DNA of 64,000 nt from Prorocentrum cordatum (GCA_963575745.1 CAUYUJ010018712.1:124001-188000); one strand, 5' to 3'; counted from the stretch's first letter, positions 39,940 to 51,747 are shown. Notes: generated by a model from the sequence alone, not told the origin. Translations and numbers: made by a program.

Positions 39940-40990
39940 AAAACAAAGAAAACAATCAAAAAAAGAGAGAGCAGCTTCAACACCGCCATCTGGGGCGGCA
40001 ACCTCGTGCTCGGCAGACTCACGCCGCTAGGCCCAGCACCTGCGAGATCTGGCAGCGCCGGAGGGTGAGATCGAGGCGGTCGAGACAGACAATGTCAGGA
40101 AGATGGAGATCGCGGCTCTTCAGATCAGGGCCGCGGAGCATAGGTTTGCGTTGTCGGGCGGACCCACGCAGGGCCATATATTCAACCTCATTTAACTGTG
40201 CCAGAAATACGTCAGACATGTGATTTCCGAAATGCGGAAAATTATGCAGCAGGGTTCTGCCTTTTCAGGCAACCTATACTACCAATCACAACTTACCTCT
40301 TACAAAACCATCAGAATACCGAGGATGCGCGCGCGTTTCGCATTGCGTGAGCGTTTGATCTGGGCGCGTATGCACACCAGGAGTATGTTGCAGGAACGAT
40401 GGGCGTTTGCGCTGGACATTGCCGTGGTCGTTACAACGTCGTTGCCCGACAGTTCGAGCAGCGCCCGCTATTTTCGCTGACGTCATGTCTTCGTCCTGCT
40501 TTGCAATGAACGAGAGACCGTCTGCGCCGAATCTTAGACGACAGCGCAATGGCTCGCGCACTATCGCCGCTACCAAGGGGTGCATGGTGGACCGCGCTCC
40601 CCGCGCAAGCCGCGGCGCGCGCCAGCCGCCCGTGGATCCGCGCGCTTGCCTCCAAAGGCATCGCCGATTGGATCCTTGGGGGGCCGCGGAAGCAACGCCG
40701 CCGCCGCTCGCGACAGGCCCAAGGTGCACAAAATTGCTCAGCGCACGGATGCTCAAGCAGTAAGCAGTCCCCTTTCGCGGATTCTATGGCGGGGCCATGC
40801 GCGCGAATGACAATTGTTCCTCGGCGCTCCCATTCTAGCCCACCCCCGGCGCCATGGCGACCAGGCGAGGATCAACGCGGGCACGCACCACTTTGCTTTT
40901 TGACACCCAGCCCGATGTTGAAACAAAATGTCACGACAGCGCGACTGATGCGACAACTCCCACAGACGCACGCGAATCCCCGCGAAAGCG
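39940..40990. other. Unassigned DNA
   Basis: No recognisable gene. Plus and minus frames of 60-200 codons exist but carry no motif. The sequence between 40180 and 40480 is less GC-rich than its surroundings and might be a relic of a host gene, but nothing supports this. Confidence 0.4.
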
Positions 40991-42900
40991 CGCCCAACCT
41001 CGCGCAGGCCGAACCGGTCGCACCTGGCCGCGCCAAACCCGGGCAGGCCCTGCGAGGCAGGGCCCCGAAGGGCCCCAAGAGACCCAGAGAGGGGCCACCT
41101 GCGGTCAAGATGGCGGCCCTCGTCCTTGACAGCAGGGAGGCCCCTTGAGGAGCCCTCCCAAGGCCCTCCAGGAGCTCTGGGAGGGGTCTTTGGGGGCCAC
41201 GCGAGCCTTATAAGGCCCCGAAGGGAGCTAGCTCTTCGGAGCTCGCTTGGCCTCGGGGGGCCCCCCAGTGGCCTCCGCGACGGGGTGCGAGGGCACGGGG
41301 GAACCCTGGTGGGCCCCGAGAGCGCCCCCGAGTCACGCAATGCGCGCGGGGCAGTCTTGGGCCCCCGCGCGGGCCCCTTCTGGCGCCCGTGGGATCTGCT
41401 CGCGGCGATCTTAGACCAGTCTTGGGCCCCCCCGGGCCCTCCAAGGCTCTGGGCACGGCGCCGGCGAATGCGGGCGCGCGCGTTTTGCAAAACAGCCCGG
41501 ATGCAACTTCCCCCGGCTGCCCACCCGCGGCGTTTTCAAAACTCCGAAATTGCAACTTTTGAAACAACGATCGGGTTTGCAAAACACCTATAACACAACT
41601 TTTGCAAACTGCCAAACCCACGAAATACCAAACTAATATCAAGAAAATGCTAGTATCACTGCGTTGTGAAGGGCAACGTTTATTTTATATAGAAAGAATA
41701 CGTTCTGCAAACAGCGATTCCAAAATCCCGAAATGCAAAAAAAAAACCAACAGGGAACCCATAACATGCACTGAAATGGAGGGCGTCTCTGCGTCTCTGA
41801 GCACGCCTGGTTGCGCTCGGCGCGCGCGCGCCCCTCGTCGTTGTCGGCCCTCATCCGGGCGCCGGTCGCGCCCGGCCCCTGCCGAATGATCGCGGGGCCC
41901 TTCAAGACAACCGCGCCTACCGCCGCCCAGAGACAACGCTCACTCATCCGCGCTGCGCCGCCCCCCCACCCACCCCGCGCGTCGCCCCCCCCCGCCCCCC
42001 CGAGACAGCCAGAGAGGAGCCGCAAAATCACTTCCAGATCCGGGCAACACTAGCTCAAAACAAAGCCAACGGGCCTCATCCTCCCGGGGCCCTGCAGGAC
42101 CCCTCCCGGGGCCTTCCCCAAGCCCCGCGAGAATTCCAAGGAGGCCCCTGGACGGCCCAAGAAGCCCCCCAAAGGGCCCGAAAAGGACCCAAGATTGCGC
42201 CCAGAGGCCCACAAGAAGAGGCACACTCGTGCACATACTTTGCGCCTCTTTGGGGGGCCCTCTTGGAGCGCTCTTGGAGCCCTCTTGGAATCTCCCTGGG
42301 CCCCCCGGGCGCATCTTCTCGGGGCTCCGCCGAAGCCCCGCCGAAGTCCCGAGGGGGCCCGCAGAGAGTTAGTTCAACGAGGCCCCGAGAGGCCCAAGGA
42401 GCGGCCCAAGACGGCCCAAGGAAGAGAACACCCCCAGCGGCGCCCAAGAGGGCCCTCTAGGTGCCGCTGTCGGGAGCCCTTCTTTGGGCACTCTTGGGCC
42501 CTTCTTGGACCCTTCCGGGGCGCCCCCCGGGCCCCCCGCAACGCGCGCGCCCCCGAAGTCCCGGGCAGGCCCCGAGAGGGCGCAAACGCAGCCGAGGTCT
42601 CTGAACCCCGAGGGGGCGCCAATTCATGTTAACTTAAAGGGCCCCCCCCCCCCGGGCGGCCCAAAGGGGCCCTTTTGGAACCCTCTCGGGCCATCCCGGG
42701 GCCCATTCCGAATTTCTGGAGGGCAGGCCCCCGAAAGAAAAGGGCCACGGGGGGGTGGGTCCCTTTGGCGGGTGGCCCTCGAGCTTCCCTTCTGGCCCTT
42801 CTGGGGCCCTTTGGCAGGGGCCCCCGCGACGAGGGCCGGCGTCGACGCGTTTCCCCGGGCCAGCCTGGACCTGCCCTGCAAACCAATCGGCGGTGGCGCA
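40991..42900. repeat. GC-rich region with scattered GGGCCC/CTTGG-type repeats
   Basis: Long stretches (about 41040-41460 and 42060-42860) are built of GGGCCCC, CTCTTGGAG and GGCCCAAGA-like words in both orientations. They resemble the array at 25.93-26.46 kb but are less regular. Between them (41500-41760) lies AT-richer unique sequence. No gene recognised. Confidence 0.6.
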
Positions 42901-43029
42901 ACGTCTGTATACATGCAAAGCTGCATTGGAGCGGCATGCCAAATAGCTCTCGGCTCGCGACAGATAGGTGGCACGCCCCTCCAATGCGAGAGACACACAA
43001 ACTAATGTATACAACAATTGTGCGCACGA

Positions 43030-43045
43030 CACACACACACACACG

Positions 43046-43094
<49 letters not shown>
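43030..43094. repeat. Compound CA/TA microsatellite
   Basis: A CA run (about 43030-43046) passes into about 22 TA units (about 43050-43094). Confidence 0.95.
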
Positions 43095-43097
<3 letters not shown>

Positions 43098-43974
43098 TGC
43101 GCATAGTGTTGGTAAGTTTCGCGCATTCATGAACACTTTTTTAATATAAAAAACATATGTTCTCCGCAATCGAATGCGTTTGAAAAAGTGCCTCCTGTCT
43201 GGGCCAACCGACGACGCAAGCACAGGTCCAGGCGCGAAGCGCGCAAGAAGATGCAAGCGGCTCAGGCGGGCAGCCCCCGACCAAGGGGCGCCTCTGCCCG
43301 GCGAGAGCGGAGCGGGGGCCTGAGCGAGCCTCCGGCCAGGAAGGGCCGCCGGCTACGCACCTCTGCCGCAACTGCCAGCGCGGCGGCTGCGAGCGCTTCG
43401 GGCGGCCAAGCAGGGATGAAGCGCCCGGAAGGGCCACGCTGGCAAAGGATCGCGGATGGGGCTCCTGGGCGGCTTCGCGCGCGCAGGCGACCCTGCGGAC
43501 CTCCAGCAGGGAGGGGCCCGCGATCATGCGCGACGCCCCCCTGGAGGCAACGGGGCGGAAGGGCCCGGAGCACGAGGCGATGCGGAACAAGTGCATCCGG
43601 AACATGGGCATCGGCGAGGACATCGCGCGCCGCCTCGAGATCCTGGGGGAGGGCGCCGCCGCGGAACCCACCGAGAGCCGCGGCGGCGCGCGACTGGGTG
43701 GCCGACGTAGCAGGAGTGGGGCGCCACGCCAAGGTCCGATTCGGAGTTGGCGCCAGGCCTAGAGGCCCCGCCCCCCCCCCCCCCCCCTTCCCCGAGAGGG
43801 TTCTGCCCGGGCGAAACCTGGCCGCGGAGCCCGATGGAGCGCGGCCGACCTGCGACCTGGGAAGGCGAACCTTCGGCCCAATCAGGAGGTGCGGAGGGCC
43901 GGAGTTGGAGGCTCCGAAGGGGCCCGCGCGCCGGCGCAATCGCGCCCTGGCGCGCGCGAGGCGGCGGACTAGCT

Positions 43975-44340
43975 CGACTGGCGCCTGGCTCGCTTGAAAT
44001 TCCACCCTGAGCTTGTCGAGAAGATTGCTCCGCGAGGCCAGGGGCGCCGGGCTGGGGAACCCGCAGGCAGGCGCGCCATGGCAGGGGCGCGGGCCTCGAA
44101 CCACCGCGCCTACTTGGCCGAGACGGCCCGAGAGGGAGGCCGGGTTCGACGGGGGACCCTGATGCAGCGGCAGGCAGCCAGGCCTCGCGCCTCGGCCCGC
44201 GACCACGCGCTCGAGATGTTCGAGAAGGCGCGGAAGGATACGGCTGACGGAGCGGTCCTTTGAGCGACGCCAGGAGTGGAGAGCATCCTCACTGCCTCCG
44301 CAATGATCGAAAGCCCCTCGGGGCATCGGGGATCTTCTGA
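43975..44340 (+). mobile_element. Fragment C: A-family DIRS polyprotein just upstream of the RT
   Basis: LKFHPELVEKIAPRG, then NHRAYLAETAREGGRVRRG and RPRASARDHALEMFEKARKD match AEFAPELVKEV, DHRQYLQEMASKGVPVRRQ and KPHASARDHALEMYAKAWKD of element A. A TGA follows GAVL, then ATPGVESILTASAMIESPSG continues the match in frame. At about 44335 the homology stops and a short AT-rich insert precedes the 340-bp repeat. The 500 bp upstream (43.2-43.9 kb) is similarly GC-rich but not clearly alignable. Confidence 0.72.
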
Positions 44341-44396
44341 CCCGGGTCAATCCAGGCCCGGGCCAGCAAGAAACCAAAAACTGCAATGTTTTTTTT

Positions 44397-44740
44397 GACA
44401 ACGCAGGTCTTCGCAAACCCGGGTCGGCCAATGTGCGCGGCCGCCTCGCGGCCATGAGCTGCTCGCTAACCCTGGTCAGCCAGAGGGGGTCTTCGCAGGA
44501 TCCTGCAGGATCTGGCGCCCCGCCTGTCCCCCGTTTGCCGAGGGCGGGCGCCTATGATGTTTCGGGGCCGCGCTGTCAGCAGCGAGGGCCGCCCGATCCA
44601 CGACGCGCGGGCGGTGGGCGCGCACCCCCCCCCCGAAGAATTTCACCCGCCGGCCCTCCAGCCCCGACGTTGGCAACTGGTGCGCCTGTCGCTGCGGCGG
44701 GCTGCGCGGCGCCCCGCGTGCCTCGGCAAAAATTCTCCAC
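44397..44740 (+). repeat. 340-bp direct repeat, left copy (contains start of A-family RT)
   Basis: Begins GACAACGCAGGTCTTCGCAA and ends GGCAAAAATTCT. It is nearly identical to 55247-55586, with a few substitutions and small indels by eye. Its second half encodes GRAVSSEGRPIHDARAVGAH and FHPPALQPRRWQLVRLSLRR, matching the RT start of element A. It ends 12 bases before the left TIR of the helicase element. Confidence 0.93.
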
Positions 44741-44752
44741 GCGTCGCGTATC

Positions 44753-45157
44753 CCCACCAGCCCATCCCCAAACAGCAACTCCAGCGAAGCATGCCGACAG
44801 TCGTGTTTTTCAAGCGTATTTCTGCCTGCTCTCGCATATATACCCTGTTCCTACGTCCTCCTGCCGCCTTGCACATCCACCTAGTGGGGGGAGCGGGGGG
44901 AGGGCGAGTCCGAGGAGGAGGAGGGAGAGAAGGTGTTGGGAAGGAAGACAGAGGGCGGTCGTCGTCGTTTCACACACGTGAACGAGTCAGACGACTCAAA
45001 TGACGGCGACGCCTCAGACGATGACGGCGACGACCACGACGACGACGACGACGACGACGACGATTACGATGACAACGACGACGTCGGCGACGACGACGCA
45101 GGCGACGACGACGACGACGATCCAGCGTTCTCCCCCGACCAGTTGTGCAGTGAGCGT
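44753..45157. repeat. Left terminal inverted repeat (405 bp)
   Basis: Aligns with the reverse complement of 53208-53595 along its whole length. Examples are CCCACCAGCCCATCC..AAACAGCAACTCC at the outer end, CACGTGAACGAGTCAGACGA in the middle and CCAGTTGTGCAGTGAGCGT at the inner end. Differences are scattered substitutions plus a longer ACG run here. The inner-end word CGACCAGTTGTGCAGTGAG recurs once more at 45245-45263, outside the TIR. Confidence 0.94.
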
Positions 45158-45262
45158 AACTCGGCACGGATGGGCAGGTCTCCCTCTGAACGCGTAGTTC
45201 GGAGAGTGGCAGTGAGCTTAGCTCCGCCCATCCAGCAACCTGCCCGACCAGTTGTGCAGTGA
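44933..45262 (+). CDS. Acidic ORF in left TIR
   Basis: The frame reads EGGRRRFTHVNESDDSNDGD, then a long Asp-rich run from the ACG repeat, then DDPAFSPDQLCSER. The same frame and words (HVNESDDSHDGDVSDDDGDD, DDPAISPDQLCSER) occur in the right TIR. Conservation of frame in both copies is expected from TIR identity alone, so coding is not proven. If translated it would be a short, highly acidic protein. Confidence 0.3.
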   Translation: MLGRKTEGGRRRFTHVNESDDSNDGDASDDDGDDHDDDDDDDDDYDDNDDVGDDDAGDDDDDDPAFSPDQLCSERNSARMGRSPSERVVRRVAVSLAPPIQQPARPVVQ

Positions 45263-45289
45263 GATCTAGAGACCGCCAGCGGGCTACAC

Positions 45290-45600
45290 CACAGCACACC
45301 AAACGACACCACAACACACCACACCACACCACACCACACCACACCACACCACACCACGGCACGCCACGCCACGCCACGCCACGCCACTCCACGCCACTCG
45401 ACCCATACCAGCACGATCAGTAAACGCGACAGGAATCAGAAAAGGAACCAAGAAGCAGCAAAGGCGAGATCGGAGGAATCAGCAAAGGAGAGATTTCAGG
45501 AACAACACCGCACTGCACCGCACTAGACCACCCCGCACCAACACCACACCACACCGCACCACACCGCACCACACCGCACCGCACCACACTAGACACCACT
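45290..45600. repeat. Degenerate CCACA/CACGC pentanucleotide arrays
   Basis: CCACACCACA-type units fill about 45290-45355, change to CCACGCCACG units to 45400, and return as CACACCGCAC at about 45535-45600. The Val/Cys/Gly-rich minus-strand frames through them are artefacts. Confidence 0.92.
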
Positions 45601-45797
45601 GCTCACCACTACAAACCTCTACACACGACACCACACAACATCAGACGACGACACTTCAGCCCTAGAGGCCCCCAGGGCTCGCCACGAGGTCACCAAGGCT
45701 CTCAGGAGAGGCCCAAGTCTATATTTCCGCCAGCGTTGTCGTCGCTGTTGCCATTCTGGTTCACAGTGTTGCAGTGTGGCTGTGAGCTTAGCTCCGC

Positions 45798-45837
45798 CTA
45801 CCAGCAATCGCTTCCGTCTACCAGCAATCGCTTCCGT
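45798..45837 (+). repeat. 20-bp perfect tandem repeat immediately upstream of the helicase ATG
   Basis: CTACCAGCAATCGCTTCCGT occurs twice in tandem, ending four bases before ATG at 45842. The preceding words GCAGTGAGCTTAGCTCCGCC (near 45210) and GCTGTGAGCTTAGCTCCGCC (near 45780) are also a repeated pair. The position suits a leader or binding-site array; no function is known. Confidence 0.85.
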
Positions 45838-45841
45838 AGTC

Positions 45842-48800
45842 ATGGAGAAGCGCCCGTACGCTCTGGTAACCTTGCTAGCCACGGGGGCTCCTTGGAGCGA
45901 GCAGCGCGAGGGCACGTCCTTCGACGAGTTCATGCGGGACACGTTTGGAGCATCGATCGATGGTGGCGGTCCGTCGCAAAGCCAAGATTTGGAATTTAGC
46001 TGCGCGCATCCGTCTCGGAACGGGTCGAATAGCTTGCTGAAAGGTCCTGCCGCATGCCGGTTTCCAGATGCGCGAGAGACTCCGCGCGTCATTCTTGCAG
46101 TGCGTGGCGCATGGTTACCGTCTGGCGAGGCTGACGTCATCCACAGTACGTTGCCCGGCAAGTCAGTCTGGAAGTTTTGGGTGGCTGTGCGTGCCGATGA
46201 GGAGGTGGTCATTGCCTCTCCTTTTGGCAACGACCGGTCGTCGCCGTACCGGCGTCGCCCAGCAGACATCGCGGATTGCCTGCCGCCAGAGCTACTCGGG
46301 CGAATAAAACGGAACGCCCTGCAAGCAATAGACTACGCGGAGCAGGCCATCGCGAACAAGAAAGGTCAAAGTTCTAAGAGGCAGAGGGGGGATGGCAGCG
46401 GTGAGCTGAACTGCATGAGGAAACTCGTCGCTCAGTTGGGCACGAAGGAGCTGCCTCCTCCGGAGCGCCGCAGCACTGCCTGGAAAGCTTGCGGTGACAC
46501 GGTGTTTGCGCCGGCGGATATCGTGGCTCGGGGGTGCAGTTGCGGCCGCCTGGAGAAGTTCGCCGTGCACATGTCCGTCGACTGCCGCGGCTGAGGGCCC
46601 AGCAACGTGGCTCGCAAGACCACGTTCAACGTAGAGGCAGAGGTCGCGCCATCGCTGCTGCATGCGGCGAAGGGCAAGCTGCTGTGCGAACTGCGGGCGG
46701 GGTCTGTTCGCAACGAAGATGTGGTGCGTCTGAAGGTTCACGAGGACAACCTCGGTTGTGCTTCCATCGTGTGCAACATGCACACGTTCACTGACAGGGG
46801 TGCCCGTTGGCGCGTTGACTCCGACGGCGACTTCGCAACCGACAAGCACCGCATGCTGTGTATGATAAGTACGCGCGTACTGTCGAACATAGGCATCCAG
46901 GGCAATGCGCTTAGCGCAGCCCATCGAGATATTCGCACTGCTAGACCGCGCGCTAGCCCAGATAGCCTCGAAGCGGCGTACCAGAGCGGAGCGCTCCATG
47001 TCGCAACGGCCGCGCCGAGGAAAGATTACGCTACTCGCATCACTCTGGAGCCAGAGGTGCACGCAGATGGAGAGTATCTCGGCGTTATCCTTGAATGGGT
47101 TGGCAACCGAGTATACCAGCACGCCGCCCTTGTTCGCAGCGCTACTGCGGAGAATACTCTTGGGCTCGGCGCTCTGCGGTCTGCCTTTTCCACAGCGCAG
47201 CCTTGGCGTGGACCGCCAGTCGCAGTCGGAAATGTGCTGAGAAATAGAGTCTCTCCATCGTCTGACTTCATCCAGACGGTATTGCGCAGGCGCGGCATTC
47301 AGCTGTCGGACGATCAGAAGCGATGCATGGAGATCATCAACGCGTCGGACAATCATCACTTGGTCATACAGGCTTTTGCAGGTACTGGAAAGTCGCTACT
47401 TTTAGCTTTGCTGGTCGAGGCAGCGTTGGCCGACGTGGGCACACGGAATGGCGCAGGGGTGATCGTGACTCCTTCGCGTAATCTGCGTGACTCCATATTA
47501 CAAGGTCCGGATTTCCTAGGCAACGTGTTCGTGGCGGATGATTACGGGCCCCGAGTTGTTTGGCTTGGGCGACCTTCAGATGCTCCCGGGGCGTTGAGCA
47601 CATGGGAGAATAAGGTTGCGGACTTGGTGCAAGAACGGCTGCGCCCTCTGCGCGCAGAGGTGGAAGAGCTGGAAGCTTCGGTTCTACGCCCTGCTTTTCA
47701 GCGTATCTTGGAGTTCAGCATCTCCTGGAATGAGCTGCCAGCGGCCTCTGTTGTCGTGGTCGAGGGCGCTGTGTTCGCGGCGCTGGAGGAGTTCCGCGGC
47801 CATGCTCGCCAGCACATGCTACAAATCTTTGCCATCGAACGGCGAAGGGCGGAGCACTGGGACGACGTCATCACAGAAGGCACCAACGGTTATCGCATTG
47901 TTTCAAGAATGGATTCTTTCGTCAAGTGGCGGGCGGGAGGCATTCAAGGATGCATGAACCGTTTGTTGGATCGCCTGGAGATCAGCCTGTTCTGCATGGA
48001 GGAGTTTGAGTCCTACGACGTTTCCCAGGTGGTAGCTGCCTTGGCGAACGTGTCTGTAAAGACATTGCTCATGGTGGGGGACCAGCATCAGAGAGTGGAG
48101 AATGTCGGTCGCCGGCGTTCGCGCACCACCTTCAGCTCCGACAGCGCCGTCGGCGCGCTGCCCTTCGCTCCGCGCGGCCTGGAAGGTGATGGCGAGGATT
48201 GCACCGCGATGGCAGTGAGCGAAGCTCAGCCCACGCCGTCTGCTCTGACAGGAAGCGCTGCCATCCCTGAGGCCCGTCCGCGGTGCGAATGGTGCCGAGA
48301 CGCCGAGAATGCATTCCTCGACGTTTGCAAAAGGTGCGGCAAGGACGTCTGCAACTACGTGGCGCAGTGCTTTGATTTCGCGAGCACTTTTGCTTCTGAC
48401 TCGGCTGTCGCTCGTAATACCGCATTGCAGCACGTATTCTACGACGGCGACCAATGGTACAGGAGTCCACTGCGGGGCGGTGATGAAGTCGGTTGGCGCC
48501 CTCTCTTGTTCGAATGTCTATGCCACGCTGTTGCCGCAGATTTGTGCGAGTACAGGAGTCGCCAGCGGGAGTGGAAAGGTTTTCCACGACCAACGGTGCT
48601 GATCATCATGCCTTTGAGCCGGTCAGCAATCCCGCTGTGCTGCTTGATGCAAGCTGCTTTCGATGACACAAGTCTGGGCTCAGGGGTCGTGCAAGCGTCG
48701 CTCGCTTTGAATGTGAGGGGGGAGAGCGTCCCTATAGTGCACTGCGTGCGGCATCGTCGCACTGTGGGTGATCAGGGCAAAAACGCTGGGACGCAGAGGA

Positions 48801-50107
48801 ACTTGAACCAAGAGTACATCAACTTGACGCGCGGGGTGGTGAAGACTTGCATGTGGGTAGAATTACAACCGTTCGGGCATCCAGCAATGCCGCGCGACGC
48901 GCGCCATGAGTATGTCGGCGGTGGGTCCAAGGACGAGTTTTGCCCCGCCTACGCGAAGCGCAGGAACAGGCACATCTGGGACTACGAGCTTCCGCGGGGC
49001 ATTCTCGCGGACCGCCAGAATATACAAGCGTCGTATCACGACTGCTTTGAGCGTAGGCTTCGAGATGATGCTGCTCGTCGTGTACATGACATCGCTGATG
49101 AGGTGTGGTGGAAGCTGCATCGGAACCAGATTCCAAACTTGCCGACCCTCGGCCAGGGATGCAGCGACTACAAATCCTTCGATGATGTCCTAGCGCAAGC
49201 AGCCGGCGCAGGCACCTCTCTGTCGCGATTCGTGCACGAGTCCACCAGGTCGCTTCGGGATTTGGGTCATGGAGCGGCAGCCGAGCGATGGGACGTGCAG
49301 GAGATGCACGACAAGGTGAGCCGCGATGTGGACTTGTTGGATTGGATGCCAGGCATGAAGTTCGGCCATTTGTTGCAGCCGTGCGCCACCGCAGAGGTGA
49401 GCTCCGAAGCAGGCAAAGGCGTGACGCGCCTCTGCTTCCCATTCCTTCATGCTCACGCGGGTCTGGAGGTCGAGAGCGCTATAACAGCACTCTGCAGCCT
49501 GGCCTGGTTTCTGTCGTTCGTGCTGGAGAAGGAACTCGTGTCGGATGTGCGTGTGAGCAGAGAACTGCATAAAATGCGGGTCATACAAGAAGACGGGGAC
49601 CTTTGGTTCAATAAGGCCTGCCAGTCCGGACGCATAGCCACAGCCATCAAGGACAAGGGCAAGAGCGTAGTCTACATGTATGTTGGCGGAGGGGCAGTGG
49701 ACCACGAGCAGTCTTACCTCTTGGGCGGCATCGTAGTAATCTGCAAGAGCTGGATGTGGGCGGCTTTGGTCTACTCCGCGGTGAGAATTGCGGGCCTCGC
49801 GTGCAACAACTCGATAGGCTCCTTGGACTCCGCGTTGGTGATCTGCGACGAGACCGAGACAAGCGAGTCTACAACTGAACCCACAGCTGCGACGCAATCA
49901 CCCGTTCTTGACTTCCACAAGCTCACTGAGGAGACGTGGCTTCGTGTTGGTTCATTGTGTGACGTGGTTATGTCCGATGTCGAGGCGCCGCAGCGCACTG
50001 GAAGAGACGCGAGGTCCACCCAGTCCGACAAGGTAGGCATCCAGTTCGCATCTCTGAAAGAAGTGTATGCTGCAGACGTGAAGCGCTTGCTCAGCGGGGG
50101 CGATTAG
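45842..50107 (+). CDS. SF1-helicase-like protein, one in-frame TGA
   Basis: From ATG 45842 the frame runs to TAG 50107, with a single TGA at 46592-46594; four codons later it is open again (next GTG 46607). Without the TGA it is about 1420 residues. Helicase-like features are LSDDQKRCMEII (Q-motif-like), AFAGTGKS (Walker A, 47372-47395), FCMEEFESYD (motif II, Glu-Glu for Asp-Glu, about 47990-48020), LLMVGDQHQRVE (motif III, about 48065-48100) and INLTRG (motif VI-like, about 48818-48835). A CxxC-x10-CxxC zinc-binding pattern (CEWC...CKRC) lies at 48286-48337 between motifs III and VI. The last 350 residues match nothing I know. ATP-dependent DNA or RNA unwinding is inferred; its role in moving the element is unknown. 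Confidence 0.68.
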
Positions 50108-50420
50108 ACTCCAAGTCTGTCTGCTACGGAAGTGGCCGAAGCAGAGAGCGTCGTCGGTGCGTAGCAGTGATAATCGGTGGAGGACGCCGACGACGACGAC
50201 GTTGAAGACGTCGAAGGCGACGACGACGACCACGACCGCGACGACGACGACGACGATGACCGCTCGACGACGACGACGACGATGACGACGACGACGACGA
50301 CGACGACGCCGACGCGGACGACGACGACGACGACGACACGACGACGACGACGTCGAGACAACGACGACGACGACGACAAAGACGACGTCAACGGCGACGC
50401 CGACGACGCCGACGACGCGA
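50107..50420. repeat. ACG/GAC trinucleotide array
   Basis: Interrupted ACG triplets fill about 50181-50420. They give Asp-, Thr- or Arg-rich peptides in different frames, so N-terminal extensions through this stretch are not counted as protein. Confidence 0.92.
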
Positions 50421-50506
50421 CGGCGACGGCAGGGGGGGGCGCTCCTCGGAGCCTCTTCACTCTGGAGAGCGAGCGGAACGCACGCGCCCATCGTGGTTTT
50501 GGCACG

Positions 50507-51331
50507 ATGTGGCCGGTTCGTGCACGCCGTGACCCCCCTCCTCGCAGCCGCTCCGAGGATCGTCCACGCCCCCAGGAGGTGAAGCCCGACATCGATGACG
50601 TGCTTACTCGCGAACTAGACCTATGGAAGGCGGATCCTAACCCCTGGAACTTCTGGGAGTGGCGCTCTAAGACTGGGCGTTCGAAAGCGGCTTGCGCATC
50701 CCGTACCTCTGCACCTGCTGGTGCCAGGAGCTCCCCTCCTCGGAGGCCCCGAAGCACCAGCGTACCTCGGAGACGCATCCAGAGCAGGGCGCGCAGTCGT
50801 AGCCGCAGCAAGAGCATCCCAAGGGTGCGTGGATATCCGCCGCCGAGTCGCCCCCGTTCCAGTACGCACACGATGTACCCAGACAAGCCCGATGAGCGCC
50901 TCAGCAACACCAAGAGCGCGACGAGACGTGAGCAGGAAGCTCGGACGGTCCACCGTCGCCAGGCTCTTGGCGAAATCTCCGAGGCCACCACCGAGCGGGC
51001 TAGTGACGTCGTTGGCGCGCAGCCCCAGAGGGGTAGCCGCCCGCCACCCGCACCTGGTCCTGCACCTACTATGCAGGAGATTCACGCCAAGATAACGGCG
51101 CGCCACGCGTTTCTGGACGCCCGTATTAACTTGTTGGAGGAACAATTAAAAGAAGCCCGTGCGTTGAGTTCCGAACTCCGCGATGCCCACGCGGCAGCAG
51201 CGGTCGAGGAAGCTCGCGCGGTCAGCTCTTCGGACTCCCCTGTCCCCGTCCGCCGCCAGAAGCCGCAGCTGAAGACAGCGGCCACCAAGGACAGCACCAA
51301 GAAGAAGGGGAAGGCTAAGGGCAAGCGTTAA
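50507..51331 (+). CDS. Basic Ser/Arg-rich protein with C-terminal coiled coil
   Basis: I take ATG 50507 as start because the frame upstream is microsatellite-derived; it is open from 50177. It begins MWPVRARRDPPPRSRSED and has a central segment ELDLWKADPNPWNFWEWRSK with several aromatics. An RSRARSRSRSKS stretch is followed by a likely coiled coil, HAFLDARINLLEEQLKEARA. The end is Lys-rich (KKKGKAKGKR). Nuclear localisation and nucleic-acid binding are plausible. I do not recognise a family. It lies 400 bases after the helicase gene on the same strand. Confidence 0.5.
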   Translation: MWPVRARRDPPPRSRSEDRPRPQEVKPDIDDVLTRELDLWKADPNPWNFWEWRSKTGRSKAACASRTSAPAGARSSPPRRPRSTSVPRRRIQSRARSRSRSKSIPRVRGYPPPSRPRSSTHTMYPDKPDERLSNTKSATRREQEARTVHRRQALGEISEATTERASDVVGAQPQRGSRPPPAPGPAPTMQEIHAKITARHAFLDARINLLEEQLKEARALSSELRDAHAAAAVEEARAVSSSDSPVPVRRQKPQLKTAATKDSTKKKGKAKGKR

Positions 51332-51363
51332 CTCCGCCGTCTGCTGACGACGCGTACTTCCGT

Positions 51364-51747
51364 GTGCCGCCTATTGTGGGTTCTACGGAATCAACTGTAC
51401 TGACTGGAGTGCCGCCCGCGGTGGTCGCCGCTATTGTCTCTTATTCTTGGTGCTTGCTGGGTTCCGTGGGGTTTCAGGCATTGGGCTCAGATGGTGCATG
51501 GTCTTTCCTCCAGTACTCTCTAGTGCAATACTTACCACTATGGTTTTTACGCTGCTATACCGTTGGGTTCTTTGGTGCTGGATGCTTTACTGGCGACGCT
51601 ATCTCTGGGTACAGTGAGGCTGGACACTGGATGTTGCCTCAATGGGTTCGGTGGTTCCTGTATACATGGCTTGGGCTTCGGTATCTATCCAATGGTGGAT
51701 GTGCCTTTACTCAGCTTCAGTGGCGCTTCAGGTGGGCTCTACTCTAG
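51364..51747 (+). CDS. Hydrophobic Trp/Leu-rich ORF, copy 1
   Basis: Reads YSWCLLGSVGFQALGSDGAW, YLPLWFLRCYTVGFFGAGCF and WVRWFLYTWLGLRYL. About 85% of these residues recur in copy 2 at 52165-52491. The DNA is TGGTGCTGG/CTTGGGT-rich, so two or three frames are open and hydrophobic. The coding nature is uncertain. If made, it would be a small membrane protein. Confidence 0.3.
   Translation: MPPIVGSTESTVLTGVPPAVVAAIVSYSWCLLGSVGFQALGSDGAWSFLQYSLVQYLPLWFLRCYTVGFFGAGCFTGDAISGYSEAGHWMLPQWVRWFLYTWLGLRYLSNGGCAFTQLQWRFRWALL

Noticed and set aside
46292-47359. 355-codon minus-strand frame over the helicase gene
   Set aside because: The plus strand carries helicase motifs over the same bases; the antisense frame has none.
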